Shown here: one piece after another, positions 26,975 through 35,071 of the stretch
Layout of the letters: every line of letters starts with the position of its first letter
Numbering within the stretch: the stretch's first letter is position 1
Assembly: GCF_024347335.1 (NCBI RefSeq)
Contig: NZ_AP025464.1
Coordinates: 496,001-560,000, forward strand
DNA from: Vibrio celticus
Lineage (GTDB): Bacteria > Pseudomonadota > Gammaproteobacteria > Enterobacterales > Vibrionaceae
DNA length: 64,000 bases
Reading direction: 5' to 3'
Notes under the pieces: generated by a model
Databases searched by the model: none
What the model saw: the letters and a program-made list of their open reading frames with translations, nothing else
Told to the model about the DNA's origin: nothing
Translations under genes and position numbers: made by a program

Positions 26975-28947
26975 TGTTGTCTTTCATTAATAATTTATCG
27001 ATTAAAAACAAGCTGATATTACCGATTGTCATCTTCATCGCGGTTACTTTTGTGACGATTCAATCAGTTAATTACACTGTCACTTTGGAGCGAGAAAAAG
27101 AGAGTCTTATTCAGCGAGTTAAAGTGTTAGCACAAGGTGTTGCTTATAACCTACAAGCCGCGATTCTATTTGAGGATAAATCTTCGGCTCAGGAGATTTT
27201 GTCAGCCTTCGTTGCGGATAAAGATATCGTCAGGGTGAAGCTCTATGACATTAATGAACAGATTTTTGCGAGTTATCAAGTCAGTAATACGCTGGTTCCA
27301 AGGCCGAATACAGATGAATTAAATGACATCGCGGATCACCAATTTGCCATCTCCGAGAATTTCATCTTTTTGCTTGTTCCGGTGACGCTGGATGACGCTG
27401 TGATCGCTAACTTGAGAGTGACAATATCAAAAGAAACGTTTAATACGATCTTAACGAATATTTTCAAGGTTGCGGCCGTCTACTTGCTGTTTCTGGTGAT
27501 CTTAGGCGGGGTACTGGTCAAATTGGTTCAACGCTTGATTATCGATCCAATGTTTGACCTTAATGAGGCGATGCAAGCCTTTGTTGAACGTCGTTCAGAA
27601 CAACCAAAATTAGTCGCAACGAACCACGATGAGATAGGGGATCTTGTTCGAGCTTTTAATACCATGCTCGAAAGACTTCAACATCGTGACAATCAAATCA
27701 ATTTTACGCTAGATAAACTACAAGAAGAAAAGTCGTTTGCGAATGAGGTAATTGAAACCGTTCAGCACTCGTTGTTGGTAGCAGATGAAAAAGGGTTCAT
27801 CGTTCATGCGAACGCTGCCACTCGTGACATTTTTAAGTGTACCGAAGCGTTTCTTGAAAATTTATTGATCCAAGAGTTGATCGCGACAAAGCAAACTGGG
27901 TTCTTACAAGAGGTTATCGACGCTAATATTGAGCTGAATGACGAACTACTCGAAACCACCGATCTCTTTAACTCAAAACGCTGGCTTCGTGTGAGCAGCC
28001 GTTCGTTGTTAAAGCACGGTCGTATTCTTTATGCAATCCAAGATGTCACGGGGATAGAAACTGCCATGAGTCGCCAGCGTATAGCCGCGGGTGTTTTTGA
28101 GAACAGTAAAGACGGCTTAATCGTACTGAATTCATCCAATGTAATTACCATGGTAAACCCAGCGGTCACCCAACTTCTTGGTTATCACGCTGATCTGCTG
28201 GTGGGCAAAACACCATTTGACGTTTTTTCTTGGCAACAGTTTTCATCCCTAATGCCGACAATTCGCAGTTCATTGGAAAATTATGGGCAGTGGCAAGGCG
28301 AGGTATGGGAGAAGAGTGCATCTGGCACTTTGGTTCCAATGTTTGTAAAAGTGAATCGAGTTTCGTCAGACAACGAGAAAGACGAGTTTGATATGGTACT
28401 CACACTGTCTGATTTATCTAATGTCAAAGAGATGGAAAGGCTTGAACACTTGGCTCATCACGACGCATTAACGGGTTTGGCCAACAGAGCTCAGCTGTAT
28501 AAGGTGATGGATGATGTCGTCACGTCTAGCCATTATTCTAATCAGCATTTTGCGGTTATCTACTTGGATCTCGATGGCTTTAAACACGTTAACGATAACT
28601 ATGGACACGATGCGGGCGACGAAATCCTCAAAGAAGTATCGAGCCGGTTGCTATCTCAAGTTCGTCCAGGAGATTTGGTAGCACGTTTGTCGGGGGATGA
28701 ATTTGTTCTTATTATTAAACAGACCAACAAAGTTTTGTTAGCAAAGTTAGCGGAGCGACTGTTGGACCTGATCGGGCAAGAAGTGACCCATAAACAGCGT
28801 TCGCTTCATGTTGGAGCGAGCTTGGGCATACACTTAGTTGATGGTTCAGAGCGTGATATAGACGTGATTCTAAAGGTTGCCGATGAGGCGATGTACCAAG
28901 CAAAACGCAAAGGAAAAGGTCAATTTGTGTTCTCTCGTGATAGCTAA
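26974..28947 (+). CDS. YfiN-like membrane diguanylate cyclase (CHASE8-HAMP-PAS-PAS-GGDEF)
   Basis: A 657-residue inner-membrane protein. TM1 is near 12-32, followed by a periplasmic CHASE8-like sensor (about 33-160), TM2 near 163-183, HAMP (about 185-240), two PAS domains (about 255-365 and 370-485) and GGDEF (about 490-655). The catalytic signature reads SGDEF in ARLSGDEFVLII, an accepted active variant. The periplasmic sensor is the kind bound by YfiR. Compared with Pseudomonas YfiN it has two extra PAS domains, so a cytoplasmic input is probable too. It is last in the three-gene operon. Confidence 0.9.
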   Translation: MLSFINNLSIKNKLILPIVIFIAVTFVTIQSVNYTVTLEREKESLIQRVKVLAQGVAYNLQAAILFEDKSSAQEILSAFVADKDIVRVKLYDINEQIFASYQVSNTLVPRPNTDELNDIADHQFAISENFIFLLVPVTLDDAVIANLRVTISKETFNTILTNIFKVAAVYLLFLVILGGVLVKLVQRLIIDPMFDLNEAMQAFVERRSEQPKLVATNHDEIGDLVRAFNTMLERLQHRDNQINFTLDKLQEEKSFANEVIETVQHSLLVADEKGFIVHANAATRDIFKCTEAFLENLLIQELIATKQTGFLQEVIDANIELNDELLETTDLFNSKRWLRVSSRSLLKHGRILYAIQDVTGIETAMSRQRIAAGVFENSKDGLIVLNSSNVITMVNPAVTQLLGYHADLLVGKTPFDVFSWQQFSSLMPTIRSSLENYGQWQGEVWEKSASGTLVPMFVKVNRVSSDNEKDEFDMVLTLSDLSNVKEMERLEHLAHHDALTGLANRAQLYKVMDDVVTSSHYSNQHFAVIYLDLDGFKHVNDNYGHDAGDEILKEVSSRLLSQVRPGDLVARLSGDEFVLIIKQTNKVLLAKLAERLLDLIGQEVTHKQRSLHVGASLGIHLVDGSERDIDVILKVADEAMYQAKRKGKGQFVFSRDS

Positions 28948-29032
28948 TAGCCATAGGCGTTTGTGACCTCTACCTAAGTTGTTGTATCATAAGTGATAGG
29001 TTGAATATTTTTAATTAAAAGGTCTGCTAAAC

Positions 29033-30046
29033 ATGAATGTTTTAGTTACAGGTGGTATGGGTTACATCGGTAGCCATACAAGTATCCAGATGATCAACGC
29101 AGGAATGACACCTGTACTTTTTGATAGCTTGTATAACAGTAAACCAAGCGTTCTAGAGCGTATCGAAAAAGTATCCGGTGTTCGCCCTAATTTCATTGAA
29201 GGTGACGTTCGTGATAAAGCGCTTTTGACTGAAACCATGAAGCAACACAACATTGAAGCCGTTATTCATTTCGCTGGCCTAAAGGCGGTTGGTGAATCTG
29301 TGGCTAAGCCTCTGGAATACTATGACAATAACGTAAACGGCACGTTAGTTCTTGTTGATGCAATGCGTGACGCTAGTGTGAAAACCTTAGTATTCAGCTC
29401 TTCAGCAACGGTCTATGGCGATCCTGCGAGTGTGCCTATCACAGAAGACTTTCCAACAAGCGCAACCAATCCTTACGGTCGTAGTAAGCTAATGGTTGAA
29501 GAGTGCTTAACCGATTTCCAAAAAGCCAATCCAGATTGGAGCATTACGCTGCTGCGTTACTTTAACCCAGTAGGTTCACACCCAAGTGGTGAGCTAGGTG
29601 AAGACCCGCAAGGTATTCCAAATAACCTAATGCCATTTGTCTCTCAAGTAGCCGTGGGCCGCCGTGAATTCCTATCGGTATTTGGTAGCGATTATCCAAC
29701 AAAAGACGGGACTGGTGTTCGTGATTACATCCACGTCATGGATCTGTCTGATGGACACATCGCAGCGCTTGAAAAAGTAGGGAGTAAAGACGGTCTTCAT
29801 ATCTACAACCTTGGCACTGGTAACGGTTCGAGTGTATTAGATATGGTTAAAGCGTTCGAGAAAGCGAGCGGTAAACAAGTCCCTTATAAACTGGTCGATC
29901 GTCGCCCAGGTGATATCGCAGAATGTTGGGCAGACCCTGCTAAAGCTCAGAAAGAGCTCGGCTGGAATGCGACGCGTACATTGACTGAAATGACGGAAGA
30001 TACATGGCGCTGGCAGTCAACCAATCCTGATGGTTTCCCTGGTTGA
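29033..30046 (+). CDS. galE: UDP-glucose 4-epimerase GalE
   Basis: A 337-residue SDR-type epimerase interconverting UDP-glucose and UDP-galactose, feeding polysaccharide synthesis. The NAD-binding motif GGMGYIGSH is at about residues 7-15. The catalytic set is SSSATVYGD (Ser/Thr near 123-125) and YGRSK (Tyr/Lys near 149-153). Length matches E. coli GalE (338). AAGGTC precedes the start. No other gal genes are adjacent. A terminator follows 30 bases after the stop. Confidence 0.96.
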   Translation: MNVLVTGGMGYIGSHTSIQMINAGMTPVLFDSLYNSKPSVLERIEKVSGVRPNFIEGDVRDKALLTETMKQHNIEAVIHFAGLKAVGESVAKPLEYYDNNVNGTLVLVDAMRDASVKTLVFSSSATVYGDPASVPITEDFPTSATNPYGRSKLMVEECLTDFQKANPDWSITLLRYFNPVGSHPSGELGEDPQGIPNNLMPFVSQVAVGRREFLSVFGSDYPTKDGTGVRDYIHVMDLSDGHIAALEKVGSKDGLHIYNLGTGNGSSVLDMVKAFEKASGKQVPYKLVDRRPGDIAECWADPAKAQKELGWNATRTLTEMTEDTWRWQSTNPDGFPG

Positions 30047-30076
30047 TCTAGTTGTTTCATGAATAGTTAACTTACA

Positions 30077-30102
30077 AAAAGATGCTTTAGGGCATCTTTT
30101 TT
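30077..30102 (+). terminator. Terminator of galE
   Basis: Arms AAAAGATGC and GCATCTTTT around a short loop, followed by more T. Confidence 0.85.
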
Positions 30103-30214
30103 GATCTAAATCGAATAAAAAGTAAATTAGTGGTTAAAAAGTATCATTCTGTATCTGTTGTGTTATCATGCACGCGAATTATATGTTTAATGTTAATTTT
30201 CTTTGGAGTTAATC

Positions 30215-30289
30215 ATGGAACTAGGCCTAATCATCACTTTCATCATTGCTGCAGCAGTAATGGTTAAGAAAGAAATGGCAGAGAAGTAA
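30215..30289 (+). CDS. 24-residue putative membrane peptide
   Basis: A very short open frame translating to MELGLIITFIIAAAVMVKKE followed by MAEK. It has one hydrophobic helix (about residues 3-17) and a charged Lys/Glu tail. TGGAG lies 8 bases before the ATG, and codons are typical of the neighbourhood. A terminator-like element lay 43 bases downstream before the IS3 insertion, so it had its own transcription unit. It resembles known small single-helix membrane proteins. No function can be named. Confidence 0.55.
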   Translation: MELGLIITFIIAAAVMVKKEMAEK

Positions 30290-30390
30290 TTTCACTTTAT
30301 CCCTTTTTGATACAATTTTTAGTGAAATAATAAAAGCCAGCATTTGAACTGACCCCCAATAGTTGGACACCAATTATTGGGGGTCTTTTT

Positions 30391-30896
30391 ATGTCCAAAT
30401 ATAGCCGAGAGCTAAAATGTATCATTGCTAAGCAATACTTAGATGGCACGTCATCTCTCTACTTAGCAAAACAATATTCAATTTCTTCAAGGCAGATACG
30501 GTATTGGGCTCAAGTCTTTGCCATCCATGGTACTGATTCATTTTTACCAACTAAGCATGCCGCGACTGCTCAAACAAAACGAAAAGCATTGAATTTAATG
30601 TGGACGAATGAATGGTCTCTCACGCACACTAGCGCAGTATTAAACCTCTCATCCCTGGGACACTGTCTGCCTGGCTCAAACGATTTAATGAGCTCGGTAT
30701 CAAGGGGCTCAAAATGCGCCAGAAAGGAAGACCCTCAATGAAACAGCAACCTCAACGAACCACTAAGCCTGATAATGAAATGACACTTGAGGAGCTAAAA
30801 GAGGAGTTAGTCTACTTACGAACCGAGAATGCTGTTTTAAAAAGTTGGAAGAGTTGGAGCAGGAAAAACCGTCGAACAAAGAAAAAGCGGTCATAG
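30391..30896 (+). pseudogene. IS3-family OrfA, frameshifted
   Basis: OrfA binds the IS ends through a helix-turn-helix (YLAKQYSISSRQIRYWAQVF near residues 30-50). After LNLSS (about base 30651) the family-like continuation PGTLSAWLKRFNELGIKGLK is found only in the next frame, which fits loss of one base. The second half runs to 30896 with the coiled-coil EELKEELVYLRTENAVLK. A slippery A-AAA-AAG at about 30838-30844 is where the normal programmed -1 shift to orfB would occur. Confidence 0.8.
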
Positions 30897-31735
30897 CTCT
30901 AACTCTTAAAGGCAAGTACCTGTTGAAGCACTTACTGCAGACTCTACAGCTGGCAAAAAGTGTCTTTTATTATCAGGCTCAAACGAGCAAGCGCCCAAAT
31001 AGCTACGAACGTGAGCTGCGGTTGATAAAGTCAATTTATCATGAACATAAGGGCCGATACGGTTATCGTCGTATTCATTTAGAACTAAAAAATCAGGGGG
31101 TCTCGCTTAATCACAAAACGGTTCAAAGGCTTATGGCTCAGCTCAACCTTAAATCGACGGTCAGGATTAAAAAGTATCGTTCATACCGAGGAGAGTCAGG
31201 AAAAGCTGCTCCCAACGTGCTTGAAAGAGATTTTAGTGCGACTCAACCCGATGAAAAGTGGGTAACTGATGTCACGGAGTTCAAAGTCAAAGAGCAGAAA
31301 GTATACTTGTCTCCAGTTGTCGACTTGTTTACTCAGGAAGTGGTAGCTTATAGAGTGGCCAAAAATGCCTGCTTGCCGCTTGTCACGGATATGTTGACGG
31401 AGGCTATATCAACGCTGAAACCCAACTCAAAGCCAATTATACACAGCGATCAAGGTTGGCAATATCGCCATCGACAGTATCAGAAAAAGGTAGCGGAGAG
31501 TGGGTTAACGCAAAGCATGTCGAGAAAAGGTAACTGCTTGGATAATGCTGTTGCTGAAAACTTTTTTGCTTTACTCAAAACCGAGATGTATCACAACCAA
31601 AGCTTTGAAGATGCAGATGCTCTGATAGAGCAAATTAAAGAATACATCGAGTACTACAATACCAAACGTATAAAAGTGAAACTAAAAGGCCTGACTCCGA
31701 TAGAATATCGAACTCAGGCCTTGAAAGCCGCTTAA
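30845..31735 (+). CDS. IS3-family transposase OrfB (DDE)
   Basis: Catalytic part of the IS150-like transposase, normally made only as an OrfA-OrfB frameshift fusion. The DDE triad is visible: Asp in WVTDVTEF, Asp in IHSDQGWQY, and Glu in NAVAENFFALLKTE, with the family end YNTKRIKVKLKGLTPIEYR. The frame opens with TTG inside the slippery region. OrfB itself is intact, but with orfA broken upstream the fusion should not form, so the element is probably immobile alone. Confidence 0.88.
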   Translation: MEELEQEKPSNKEKAVIALTLKGKYLLKHLLQTLQLAKSVFYYQAQTSKRPNSYERELRLIKSIYHEHKGRYGYRRIHLELKNQGVSLNHKTVQRLMAQLNLKSTVRIKKYRSYRGESGKAAPNVLERDFSATQPDEKWVTDVTEFKVKEQKVYLSPVVDLFTQEVVAYRVAKNACLPLVTDMLTEAISTLKPNSKPIIHSDQGWQYRHRQYQKKVAESGLTQSMSRKGNCLDNAVAENFFALLKTEMYHNQSFEDADALIEQIKEYIEYYNTKRIKVKLKGLTPIEYRTQALKAA

Positions 31736-31810
31736 CAGAAATGTCCAACTTTATGGGGTCACTTCAATTTAGCTGGCTTTTTAGTATCTGCAATTCAGGT
31801 TTTTAACGAA

Positions 31811-33958
31811 TTAGAATTCGTATTTAGCTGAAATACCGTAGTTTCTTTCCGCTTGTGAGTTCTCTTTATAAAGCTCATCATCGCCGCGAATGTCGTTCCA
31901 ACGGTAGTACTCTTCGTTAGTTAAGTTGAATACACCACCACGAATAGTAAGATCTTTCATTGGCTTGTAGTAAGCTGTCAGATCAACAACCGTAGCACTC
32001 GGAAGCTCAGCTTGATCAGCGTTGCCGCCGCTTTCGTCCTCGAAGTTGATGTCTGAACCAGACTTGCTAGCTGTGTAGTTTAACTTAAGGCTAGTACCCC
32101 AGTTTTGGTTTGGCGCATCATAGTTAAGACCAAATACTGCATTCCAAGGATTAACACTATTCAGTGCATTACCGTTTCCATCTTCACCTTCTGTGTATGA
32201 AGCAACGAAGTGAGTTGAAATACCCTTAGGTGCACCAACCAAAACATCCCATAGTAACATGTTAGAGAATTCAACCCCCTTAATTGTTGCCGAATCTAGG
32301 TTAACGTTAGAGTAGTGTGTCGTTCCGCCAACTTTTTTCGTTACCACTGTTTCGATGAAGTCATCGTAATCACTGTAGTAAGCCGCAATTTCAGACGATG
32401 AACCCTGTGTATTATGACGGTAACCTAGCTCGTAAGAGATACTGGTTTCTGACTTAAGGTCCGGGTTTGGATCGTTTACGTAACCATGTCCTGGGTTATC
32501 ATACGTGTAGTACAGTTCATCGAAAGAAGGGGCTCTAAAGCCTTGGCTAATCTGGCCAAAAATGGTGCCTGTATCAGTAAGTTTGTATGTTGAGCCTAAA
32601 CGTCCAGTTACCGCAGAATCAGAGAAGTCCGTAAGTGACTCACCCGTATTTTTACCAGGGTCTGTAGAGAAGTAATCGAAACGAACACCTGGAGTAACAA
32701 CAAGTTTGTCGTTCATTAAGCTAATTTCGTCTTGTACAAACAGACCAAACTTTTGCTCTTTAGCATCAGGAGTGTATACATAAAGCTGATCATCAGTATC
32801 AGGATCAGAGTTGTACTCCATGTTTGTATTGCTAATATCACTATGTGTGTATGTTGCACCATAAACTAGGTAATGGTTGTTAATCTCTTTATCTAGCTGA
32901 GTTTCGATCTCAAGCTTATCTTCGGTGTATTCATAGTCTTTTGTTTGAAGATTGTCATTGTTAGCAGGGACATAAGGTGGGAAACCAGGACCTGCCGGTT
33001 TAAAGCGCTTCGTCACCCCATTTTCTTCTTTAGAGATGTATGACACTTTGCTCGTCACTGTGTCAGCGATAGCGCCATCAGCGAACCAAATGTGTTTAAT
33101 AGCAAATCGATTTTGCTCTGTATCATCTGCACCCGTGTAGTTATCGTAGCTTGAGTGATAAATATCAGAGTCAGAAGTATCCTTAATTAGCTCAGCTAGA
33201 AACTCGATACGGTGGCTTTCGTTCAATTGGTATTGCAATTTTACCAATAGGTTATCTGCAGATGTATCTTGATCTTCTACTGCGTAATTCTCTAAGTTAT
33301 TAGAGTCGCGGAAGTTTTGAAGCTCTTCACCGTCACGGCGAGTGTAAGCAACTAATGTTTCTAAATCACCGAATCGATTAGCTAACGCAACGTGCTCACT
33401 GAAAGAGTTATCTTCTGAAGAGTACGACAGTTTCGCTTGGCCGCCGAAGTCTTCGCCATCTTTCAAGAAATCAGAAGGGTCTTTAGTTTCGAAAGCAACA
33501 ACGCCACCAATAGCGTCACTTCCGTGTAAACTTGAAGCAGCGCCTTTGATGATTTCAACGCTTTTCAGCATATCTGGGTCGATTGAGATACCGTTGGAGT
33601 TAATAAATGCGTAAGGACCACCATCAAATGAACCTGGTTGCGATGAGCCATCTACTAGGATCTTGACGCGCTTACCTTCCATGCCACGAATGTTGATGGT
33701 TTGTGCACCTTGACGAGAGCTTGAGTTCATCGTTACACCTGGAGTGTATTCGAAGATTTCATTCACGTCTTTCGCCATATTCTCTTCAATTTGCTTATCC
33801 GAGATAACAGTAACAGAAGCTGCTGTATTGATAAGTGTTTGATTAGTACGAGTCGAAGATACAACAACCTCGTCAAATAGGGCATAATCTTCAGCAAAGG
33901 CTGATGTTGATGAAAGCGCTAAAACGATTGAAGCAGAGAGTAGGGATTGCTTATACAT
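31811..33958 (-). CDS. hupA: TonB-dependent heme/hemoglobin receptor (HupA/HutA-like)
   Basis: A 715-residue outer-membrane receptor taking up heme or hemoglobin iron through TonB. The signal peptide ends at SAFA (about residue 22). A TonB-box-like FDEVVVSSTR lies near residues 28-37, with a plug up to about 160 and a C-terminal barrel ending in Phe. The heme-receptor FRAP and NPDL boxes are both present (FRAPSFDELYY and PNPDLKSETS near 480-510). A Fur box lies upstream and a LysR gene is divergent, the hupA/hupR layout of V. vulnificus. The symbol is assigned by that similarity. Its 3' terminator is split by the IS3 element. Confidence 0.85.
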   Translation of the reverse strand: MYKQSLLSASIVLALSSTSAFAEDYALFDEVVVSSTRTNQTLINTAASVTVISDKQIEENMAKDVNEIFEYTPGVTMNSSSRQGAQTINIRGMEGKRVKILVDGSSQPGSFDGGPYAFINSNGISIDPDMLKSVEIIKGAASSLHGSDAIGGVVAFETKDPSDFLKDGEDFGGQAKLSYSSEDNSFSEHVALANRFGDLETLVAYTRRDGEELQNFRDSNNLENYAVEDQDTSADNLLVKLQYQLNESHRIEFLAELIKDTSDSDIYHSSYDNYTGADDTEQNRFAIKHIWFADGAIADTVTSKVSYISKEENGVTKRFKPAGPGFPPYVPANNDNLQTKDYEYTEDKLEIETQLDKEINNHYLVYGATYTHSDISNTNMEYNSDPDTDDQLYVYTPDAKEQKFGLFVQDEISLMNDKLVVTPGVRFDYFSTDPGKNTGESLTDFSDSAVTGRLGSTYKLTDTGTIFGQISQGFRAPSFDELYYTYDNPGHGYVNDPNPDLKSETSISYELGYRHNTQGSSSEIAAYYSDYDDFIETVVTKKVGGTTHYSNVNLDSATIKGVEFSNMLLWDVLVGAPKGISTHFVASYTEGEDGNGNALNSVNPWNAVFGLNYDAPNQNWGTSLKLNYTASKSGSDINFEDESGGNADQAELPSATVVDLTAYYKPMKDLTIRGGVFNLTNEEYYRWNDIRGDDELYKENSQAERNYGISAKYEF

Positions 33959-34017
33959 CTGATAGTTACCTTAATTCCATAGTATTATCTTGATTTGCGA
34001 AAGATAATATTGGATCT

Positions 34018-34044
34018 AAATGATAATTACTATTATTTGCATTT
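34018..34044. promoter_or_regulatory. Fur box between hupA and hupR
   Basis: An A/T-rich imperfect palindrome, AATGATAATTACTATTATT, close to the Fur consensus of repeated GATAAT/ATTATC. It lies 60 bases upstream of the hupA start in the divergent promoter region, consistent with iron repression of heme uptake. Confidence 0.75.
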
Positions 34045-34183
34045 CAATTTATTTGTACTTTTGTCATTAAAAACATGCCTAGACCGTATAACTCATTGTA
34101 TTAAAAGACCTTTAATGGTTCCATTTATCTGGTGAATGCTTCCATTTTTGTGATTAACCTCTCATTTACAAAGTAGGAAACTG

Positions 34184-35071
34184 ATGCATAGTCCAATAAC
34201 ACTTGAAGCGTTACACATCCTAGACGCCATCGATCGACGAGGAAGCTTCGCCGCTGCGGCCAATGAAATGGACAGAGCGCCTTCATCACTCAGTTATCAA
34301 ATACAGAAGCTTGAACAAGATCTGGACATCATGATTTTTGACCGTTCTGGACATCGTGCAAACTTCACAGAAGCGGGCCAGTTGATACTTGAGCAAGGTA
34401 GGGTAATTCTTGGAGCAACAGAACGCCTTGTTAACGAGGCAAGCATTCTAGCCAATGGTTGGGAGCTCGATTTGACCATCGCCTTTGATGGTATTATCCC
34501 GATTGCTAACTTTTTCCCTCTGGTAGATGAACTAGGAAAAATCAGTAAAACACGTGTTCGTTTGCAAGAAGAGATCTTAGCAGGGTGTTGGGAATCCCTT
34601 TCAGACGGCCGAGCAGATTTACTGGTGTGCCCAAAGGTTGACACTATCCCAAACGACATGAAAAGTGACGTTATCGGTAAAATGGAAATGGTTTGGGTAG
34701 CGGCATCGAACCACTATGTTCACAAACGTTCTGGTGAATTCGACCAAAAGGCGAGAGAAAGTTACAGGGTTATTGCTATTGCAGATACCGCGCGCGATCA
34801 GCCAGCACTAAGCATCAATATTCTAGAGAAACAGCCACGTTTAACCGTGACAAGCTTTCCTGCGAAAGTAGAGGCTTTGACATCAGGACTAGGGATTGGC
34901 ACTTTGCCGAATAGTGTTGCTAAACCTTTGATTGAATCTGGCGTACTACAGCAGATCTCCGGTACCGAGCCGCAGCCTATTGATATCGTAATGGCTTGGC
35001 GACGCAACAAAATGGGCGACGCCAAGTCTTGGTGTATCCAACATCTTAAAAAGACATGGGCGTTAAAGTAA
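34184..35071 (+). CDS. hupR: LysR-family regulator (HupR-like)
   Basis: A 295-residue LysR activator with an N-terminal winged helix-turn-helix (ALHILDAIDRRGSFAAAANEMDRAPSSLSYQIQKLE, spread over about 7-45) and a C-terminal effector-binding domain (about 90-290). AGGAAA precedes the start. In V. vulnificus, HupR activates the divergent hupA when heme is present; the same arrangement here supports the name. Its 3' end overlaps the convergent pat gene by 9 bases. Confidence 0.82.
   Translation: MHSPITLEALHILDAIDRRGSFAAAANEMDRAPSSLSYQIQKLEQDLDIMIFDRSGHRANFTEAGQLILEQGRVILGATERLVNEASILANGWELDLTIAFDGIIPIANFFPLVDELGKISKTRVRLQEEILAGCWESLSDGRADLLVCPKVDTIPNDMKSDVIGKMEMVWVAASNHYVHKRSGEFDQKARESYRVIAIADTARDQPALSINILEKQPRLTVTSFPAKVEALTSGLGIGTLPNSVAKPLIESGVLQQISGTEPQPIDIVMAWRRNKMGDAKSWCIQHLKKTWALK

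Larger units (their letters stand above)
30345..31766 (+). mobile_element. IS3-family (IS150-like) insertion sequence
   Basis: A 1422-base element with imperfect terminal inverted repeats (left TGAACTGACCCCCAATAG, right end complement TGAAGTGACCCCATAAAG) and a 3-base target duplication ATT on both sides. It carries orfA (broken) and orfB. A hairpin, GACCCCCAATA / TATTGGGGGTC plus TTTTT at 30351-30390, lies directly before orfA. Its GGGGG is also the likely ribosome-binding site, so it can both stop incoming transcripts and hide the start. Confidence 0.9.
30332..31781. terminator. Bidirectional terminator split by the IS3-family element
   Basis: The left arm AAAAGCCAGC (30332-30341) and right arm GCTGGCTTTT (31772-31781) are perfect complements. 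Removing the IS and one copy of ATT joins them with the loop ATTTA, giving a strong terminator for both the small peptide gene and the convergent heme-receptor gene. The element sits exactly in the loop. Confidence 0.75.

Noticed and set aside
30845..31735. OrfB as a free-standing transposase
   Set aside because: It opens with TTG inside the slippery site; in this family it is made as a frameshift product with OrfA.
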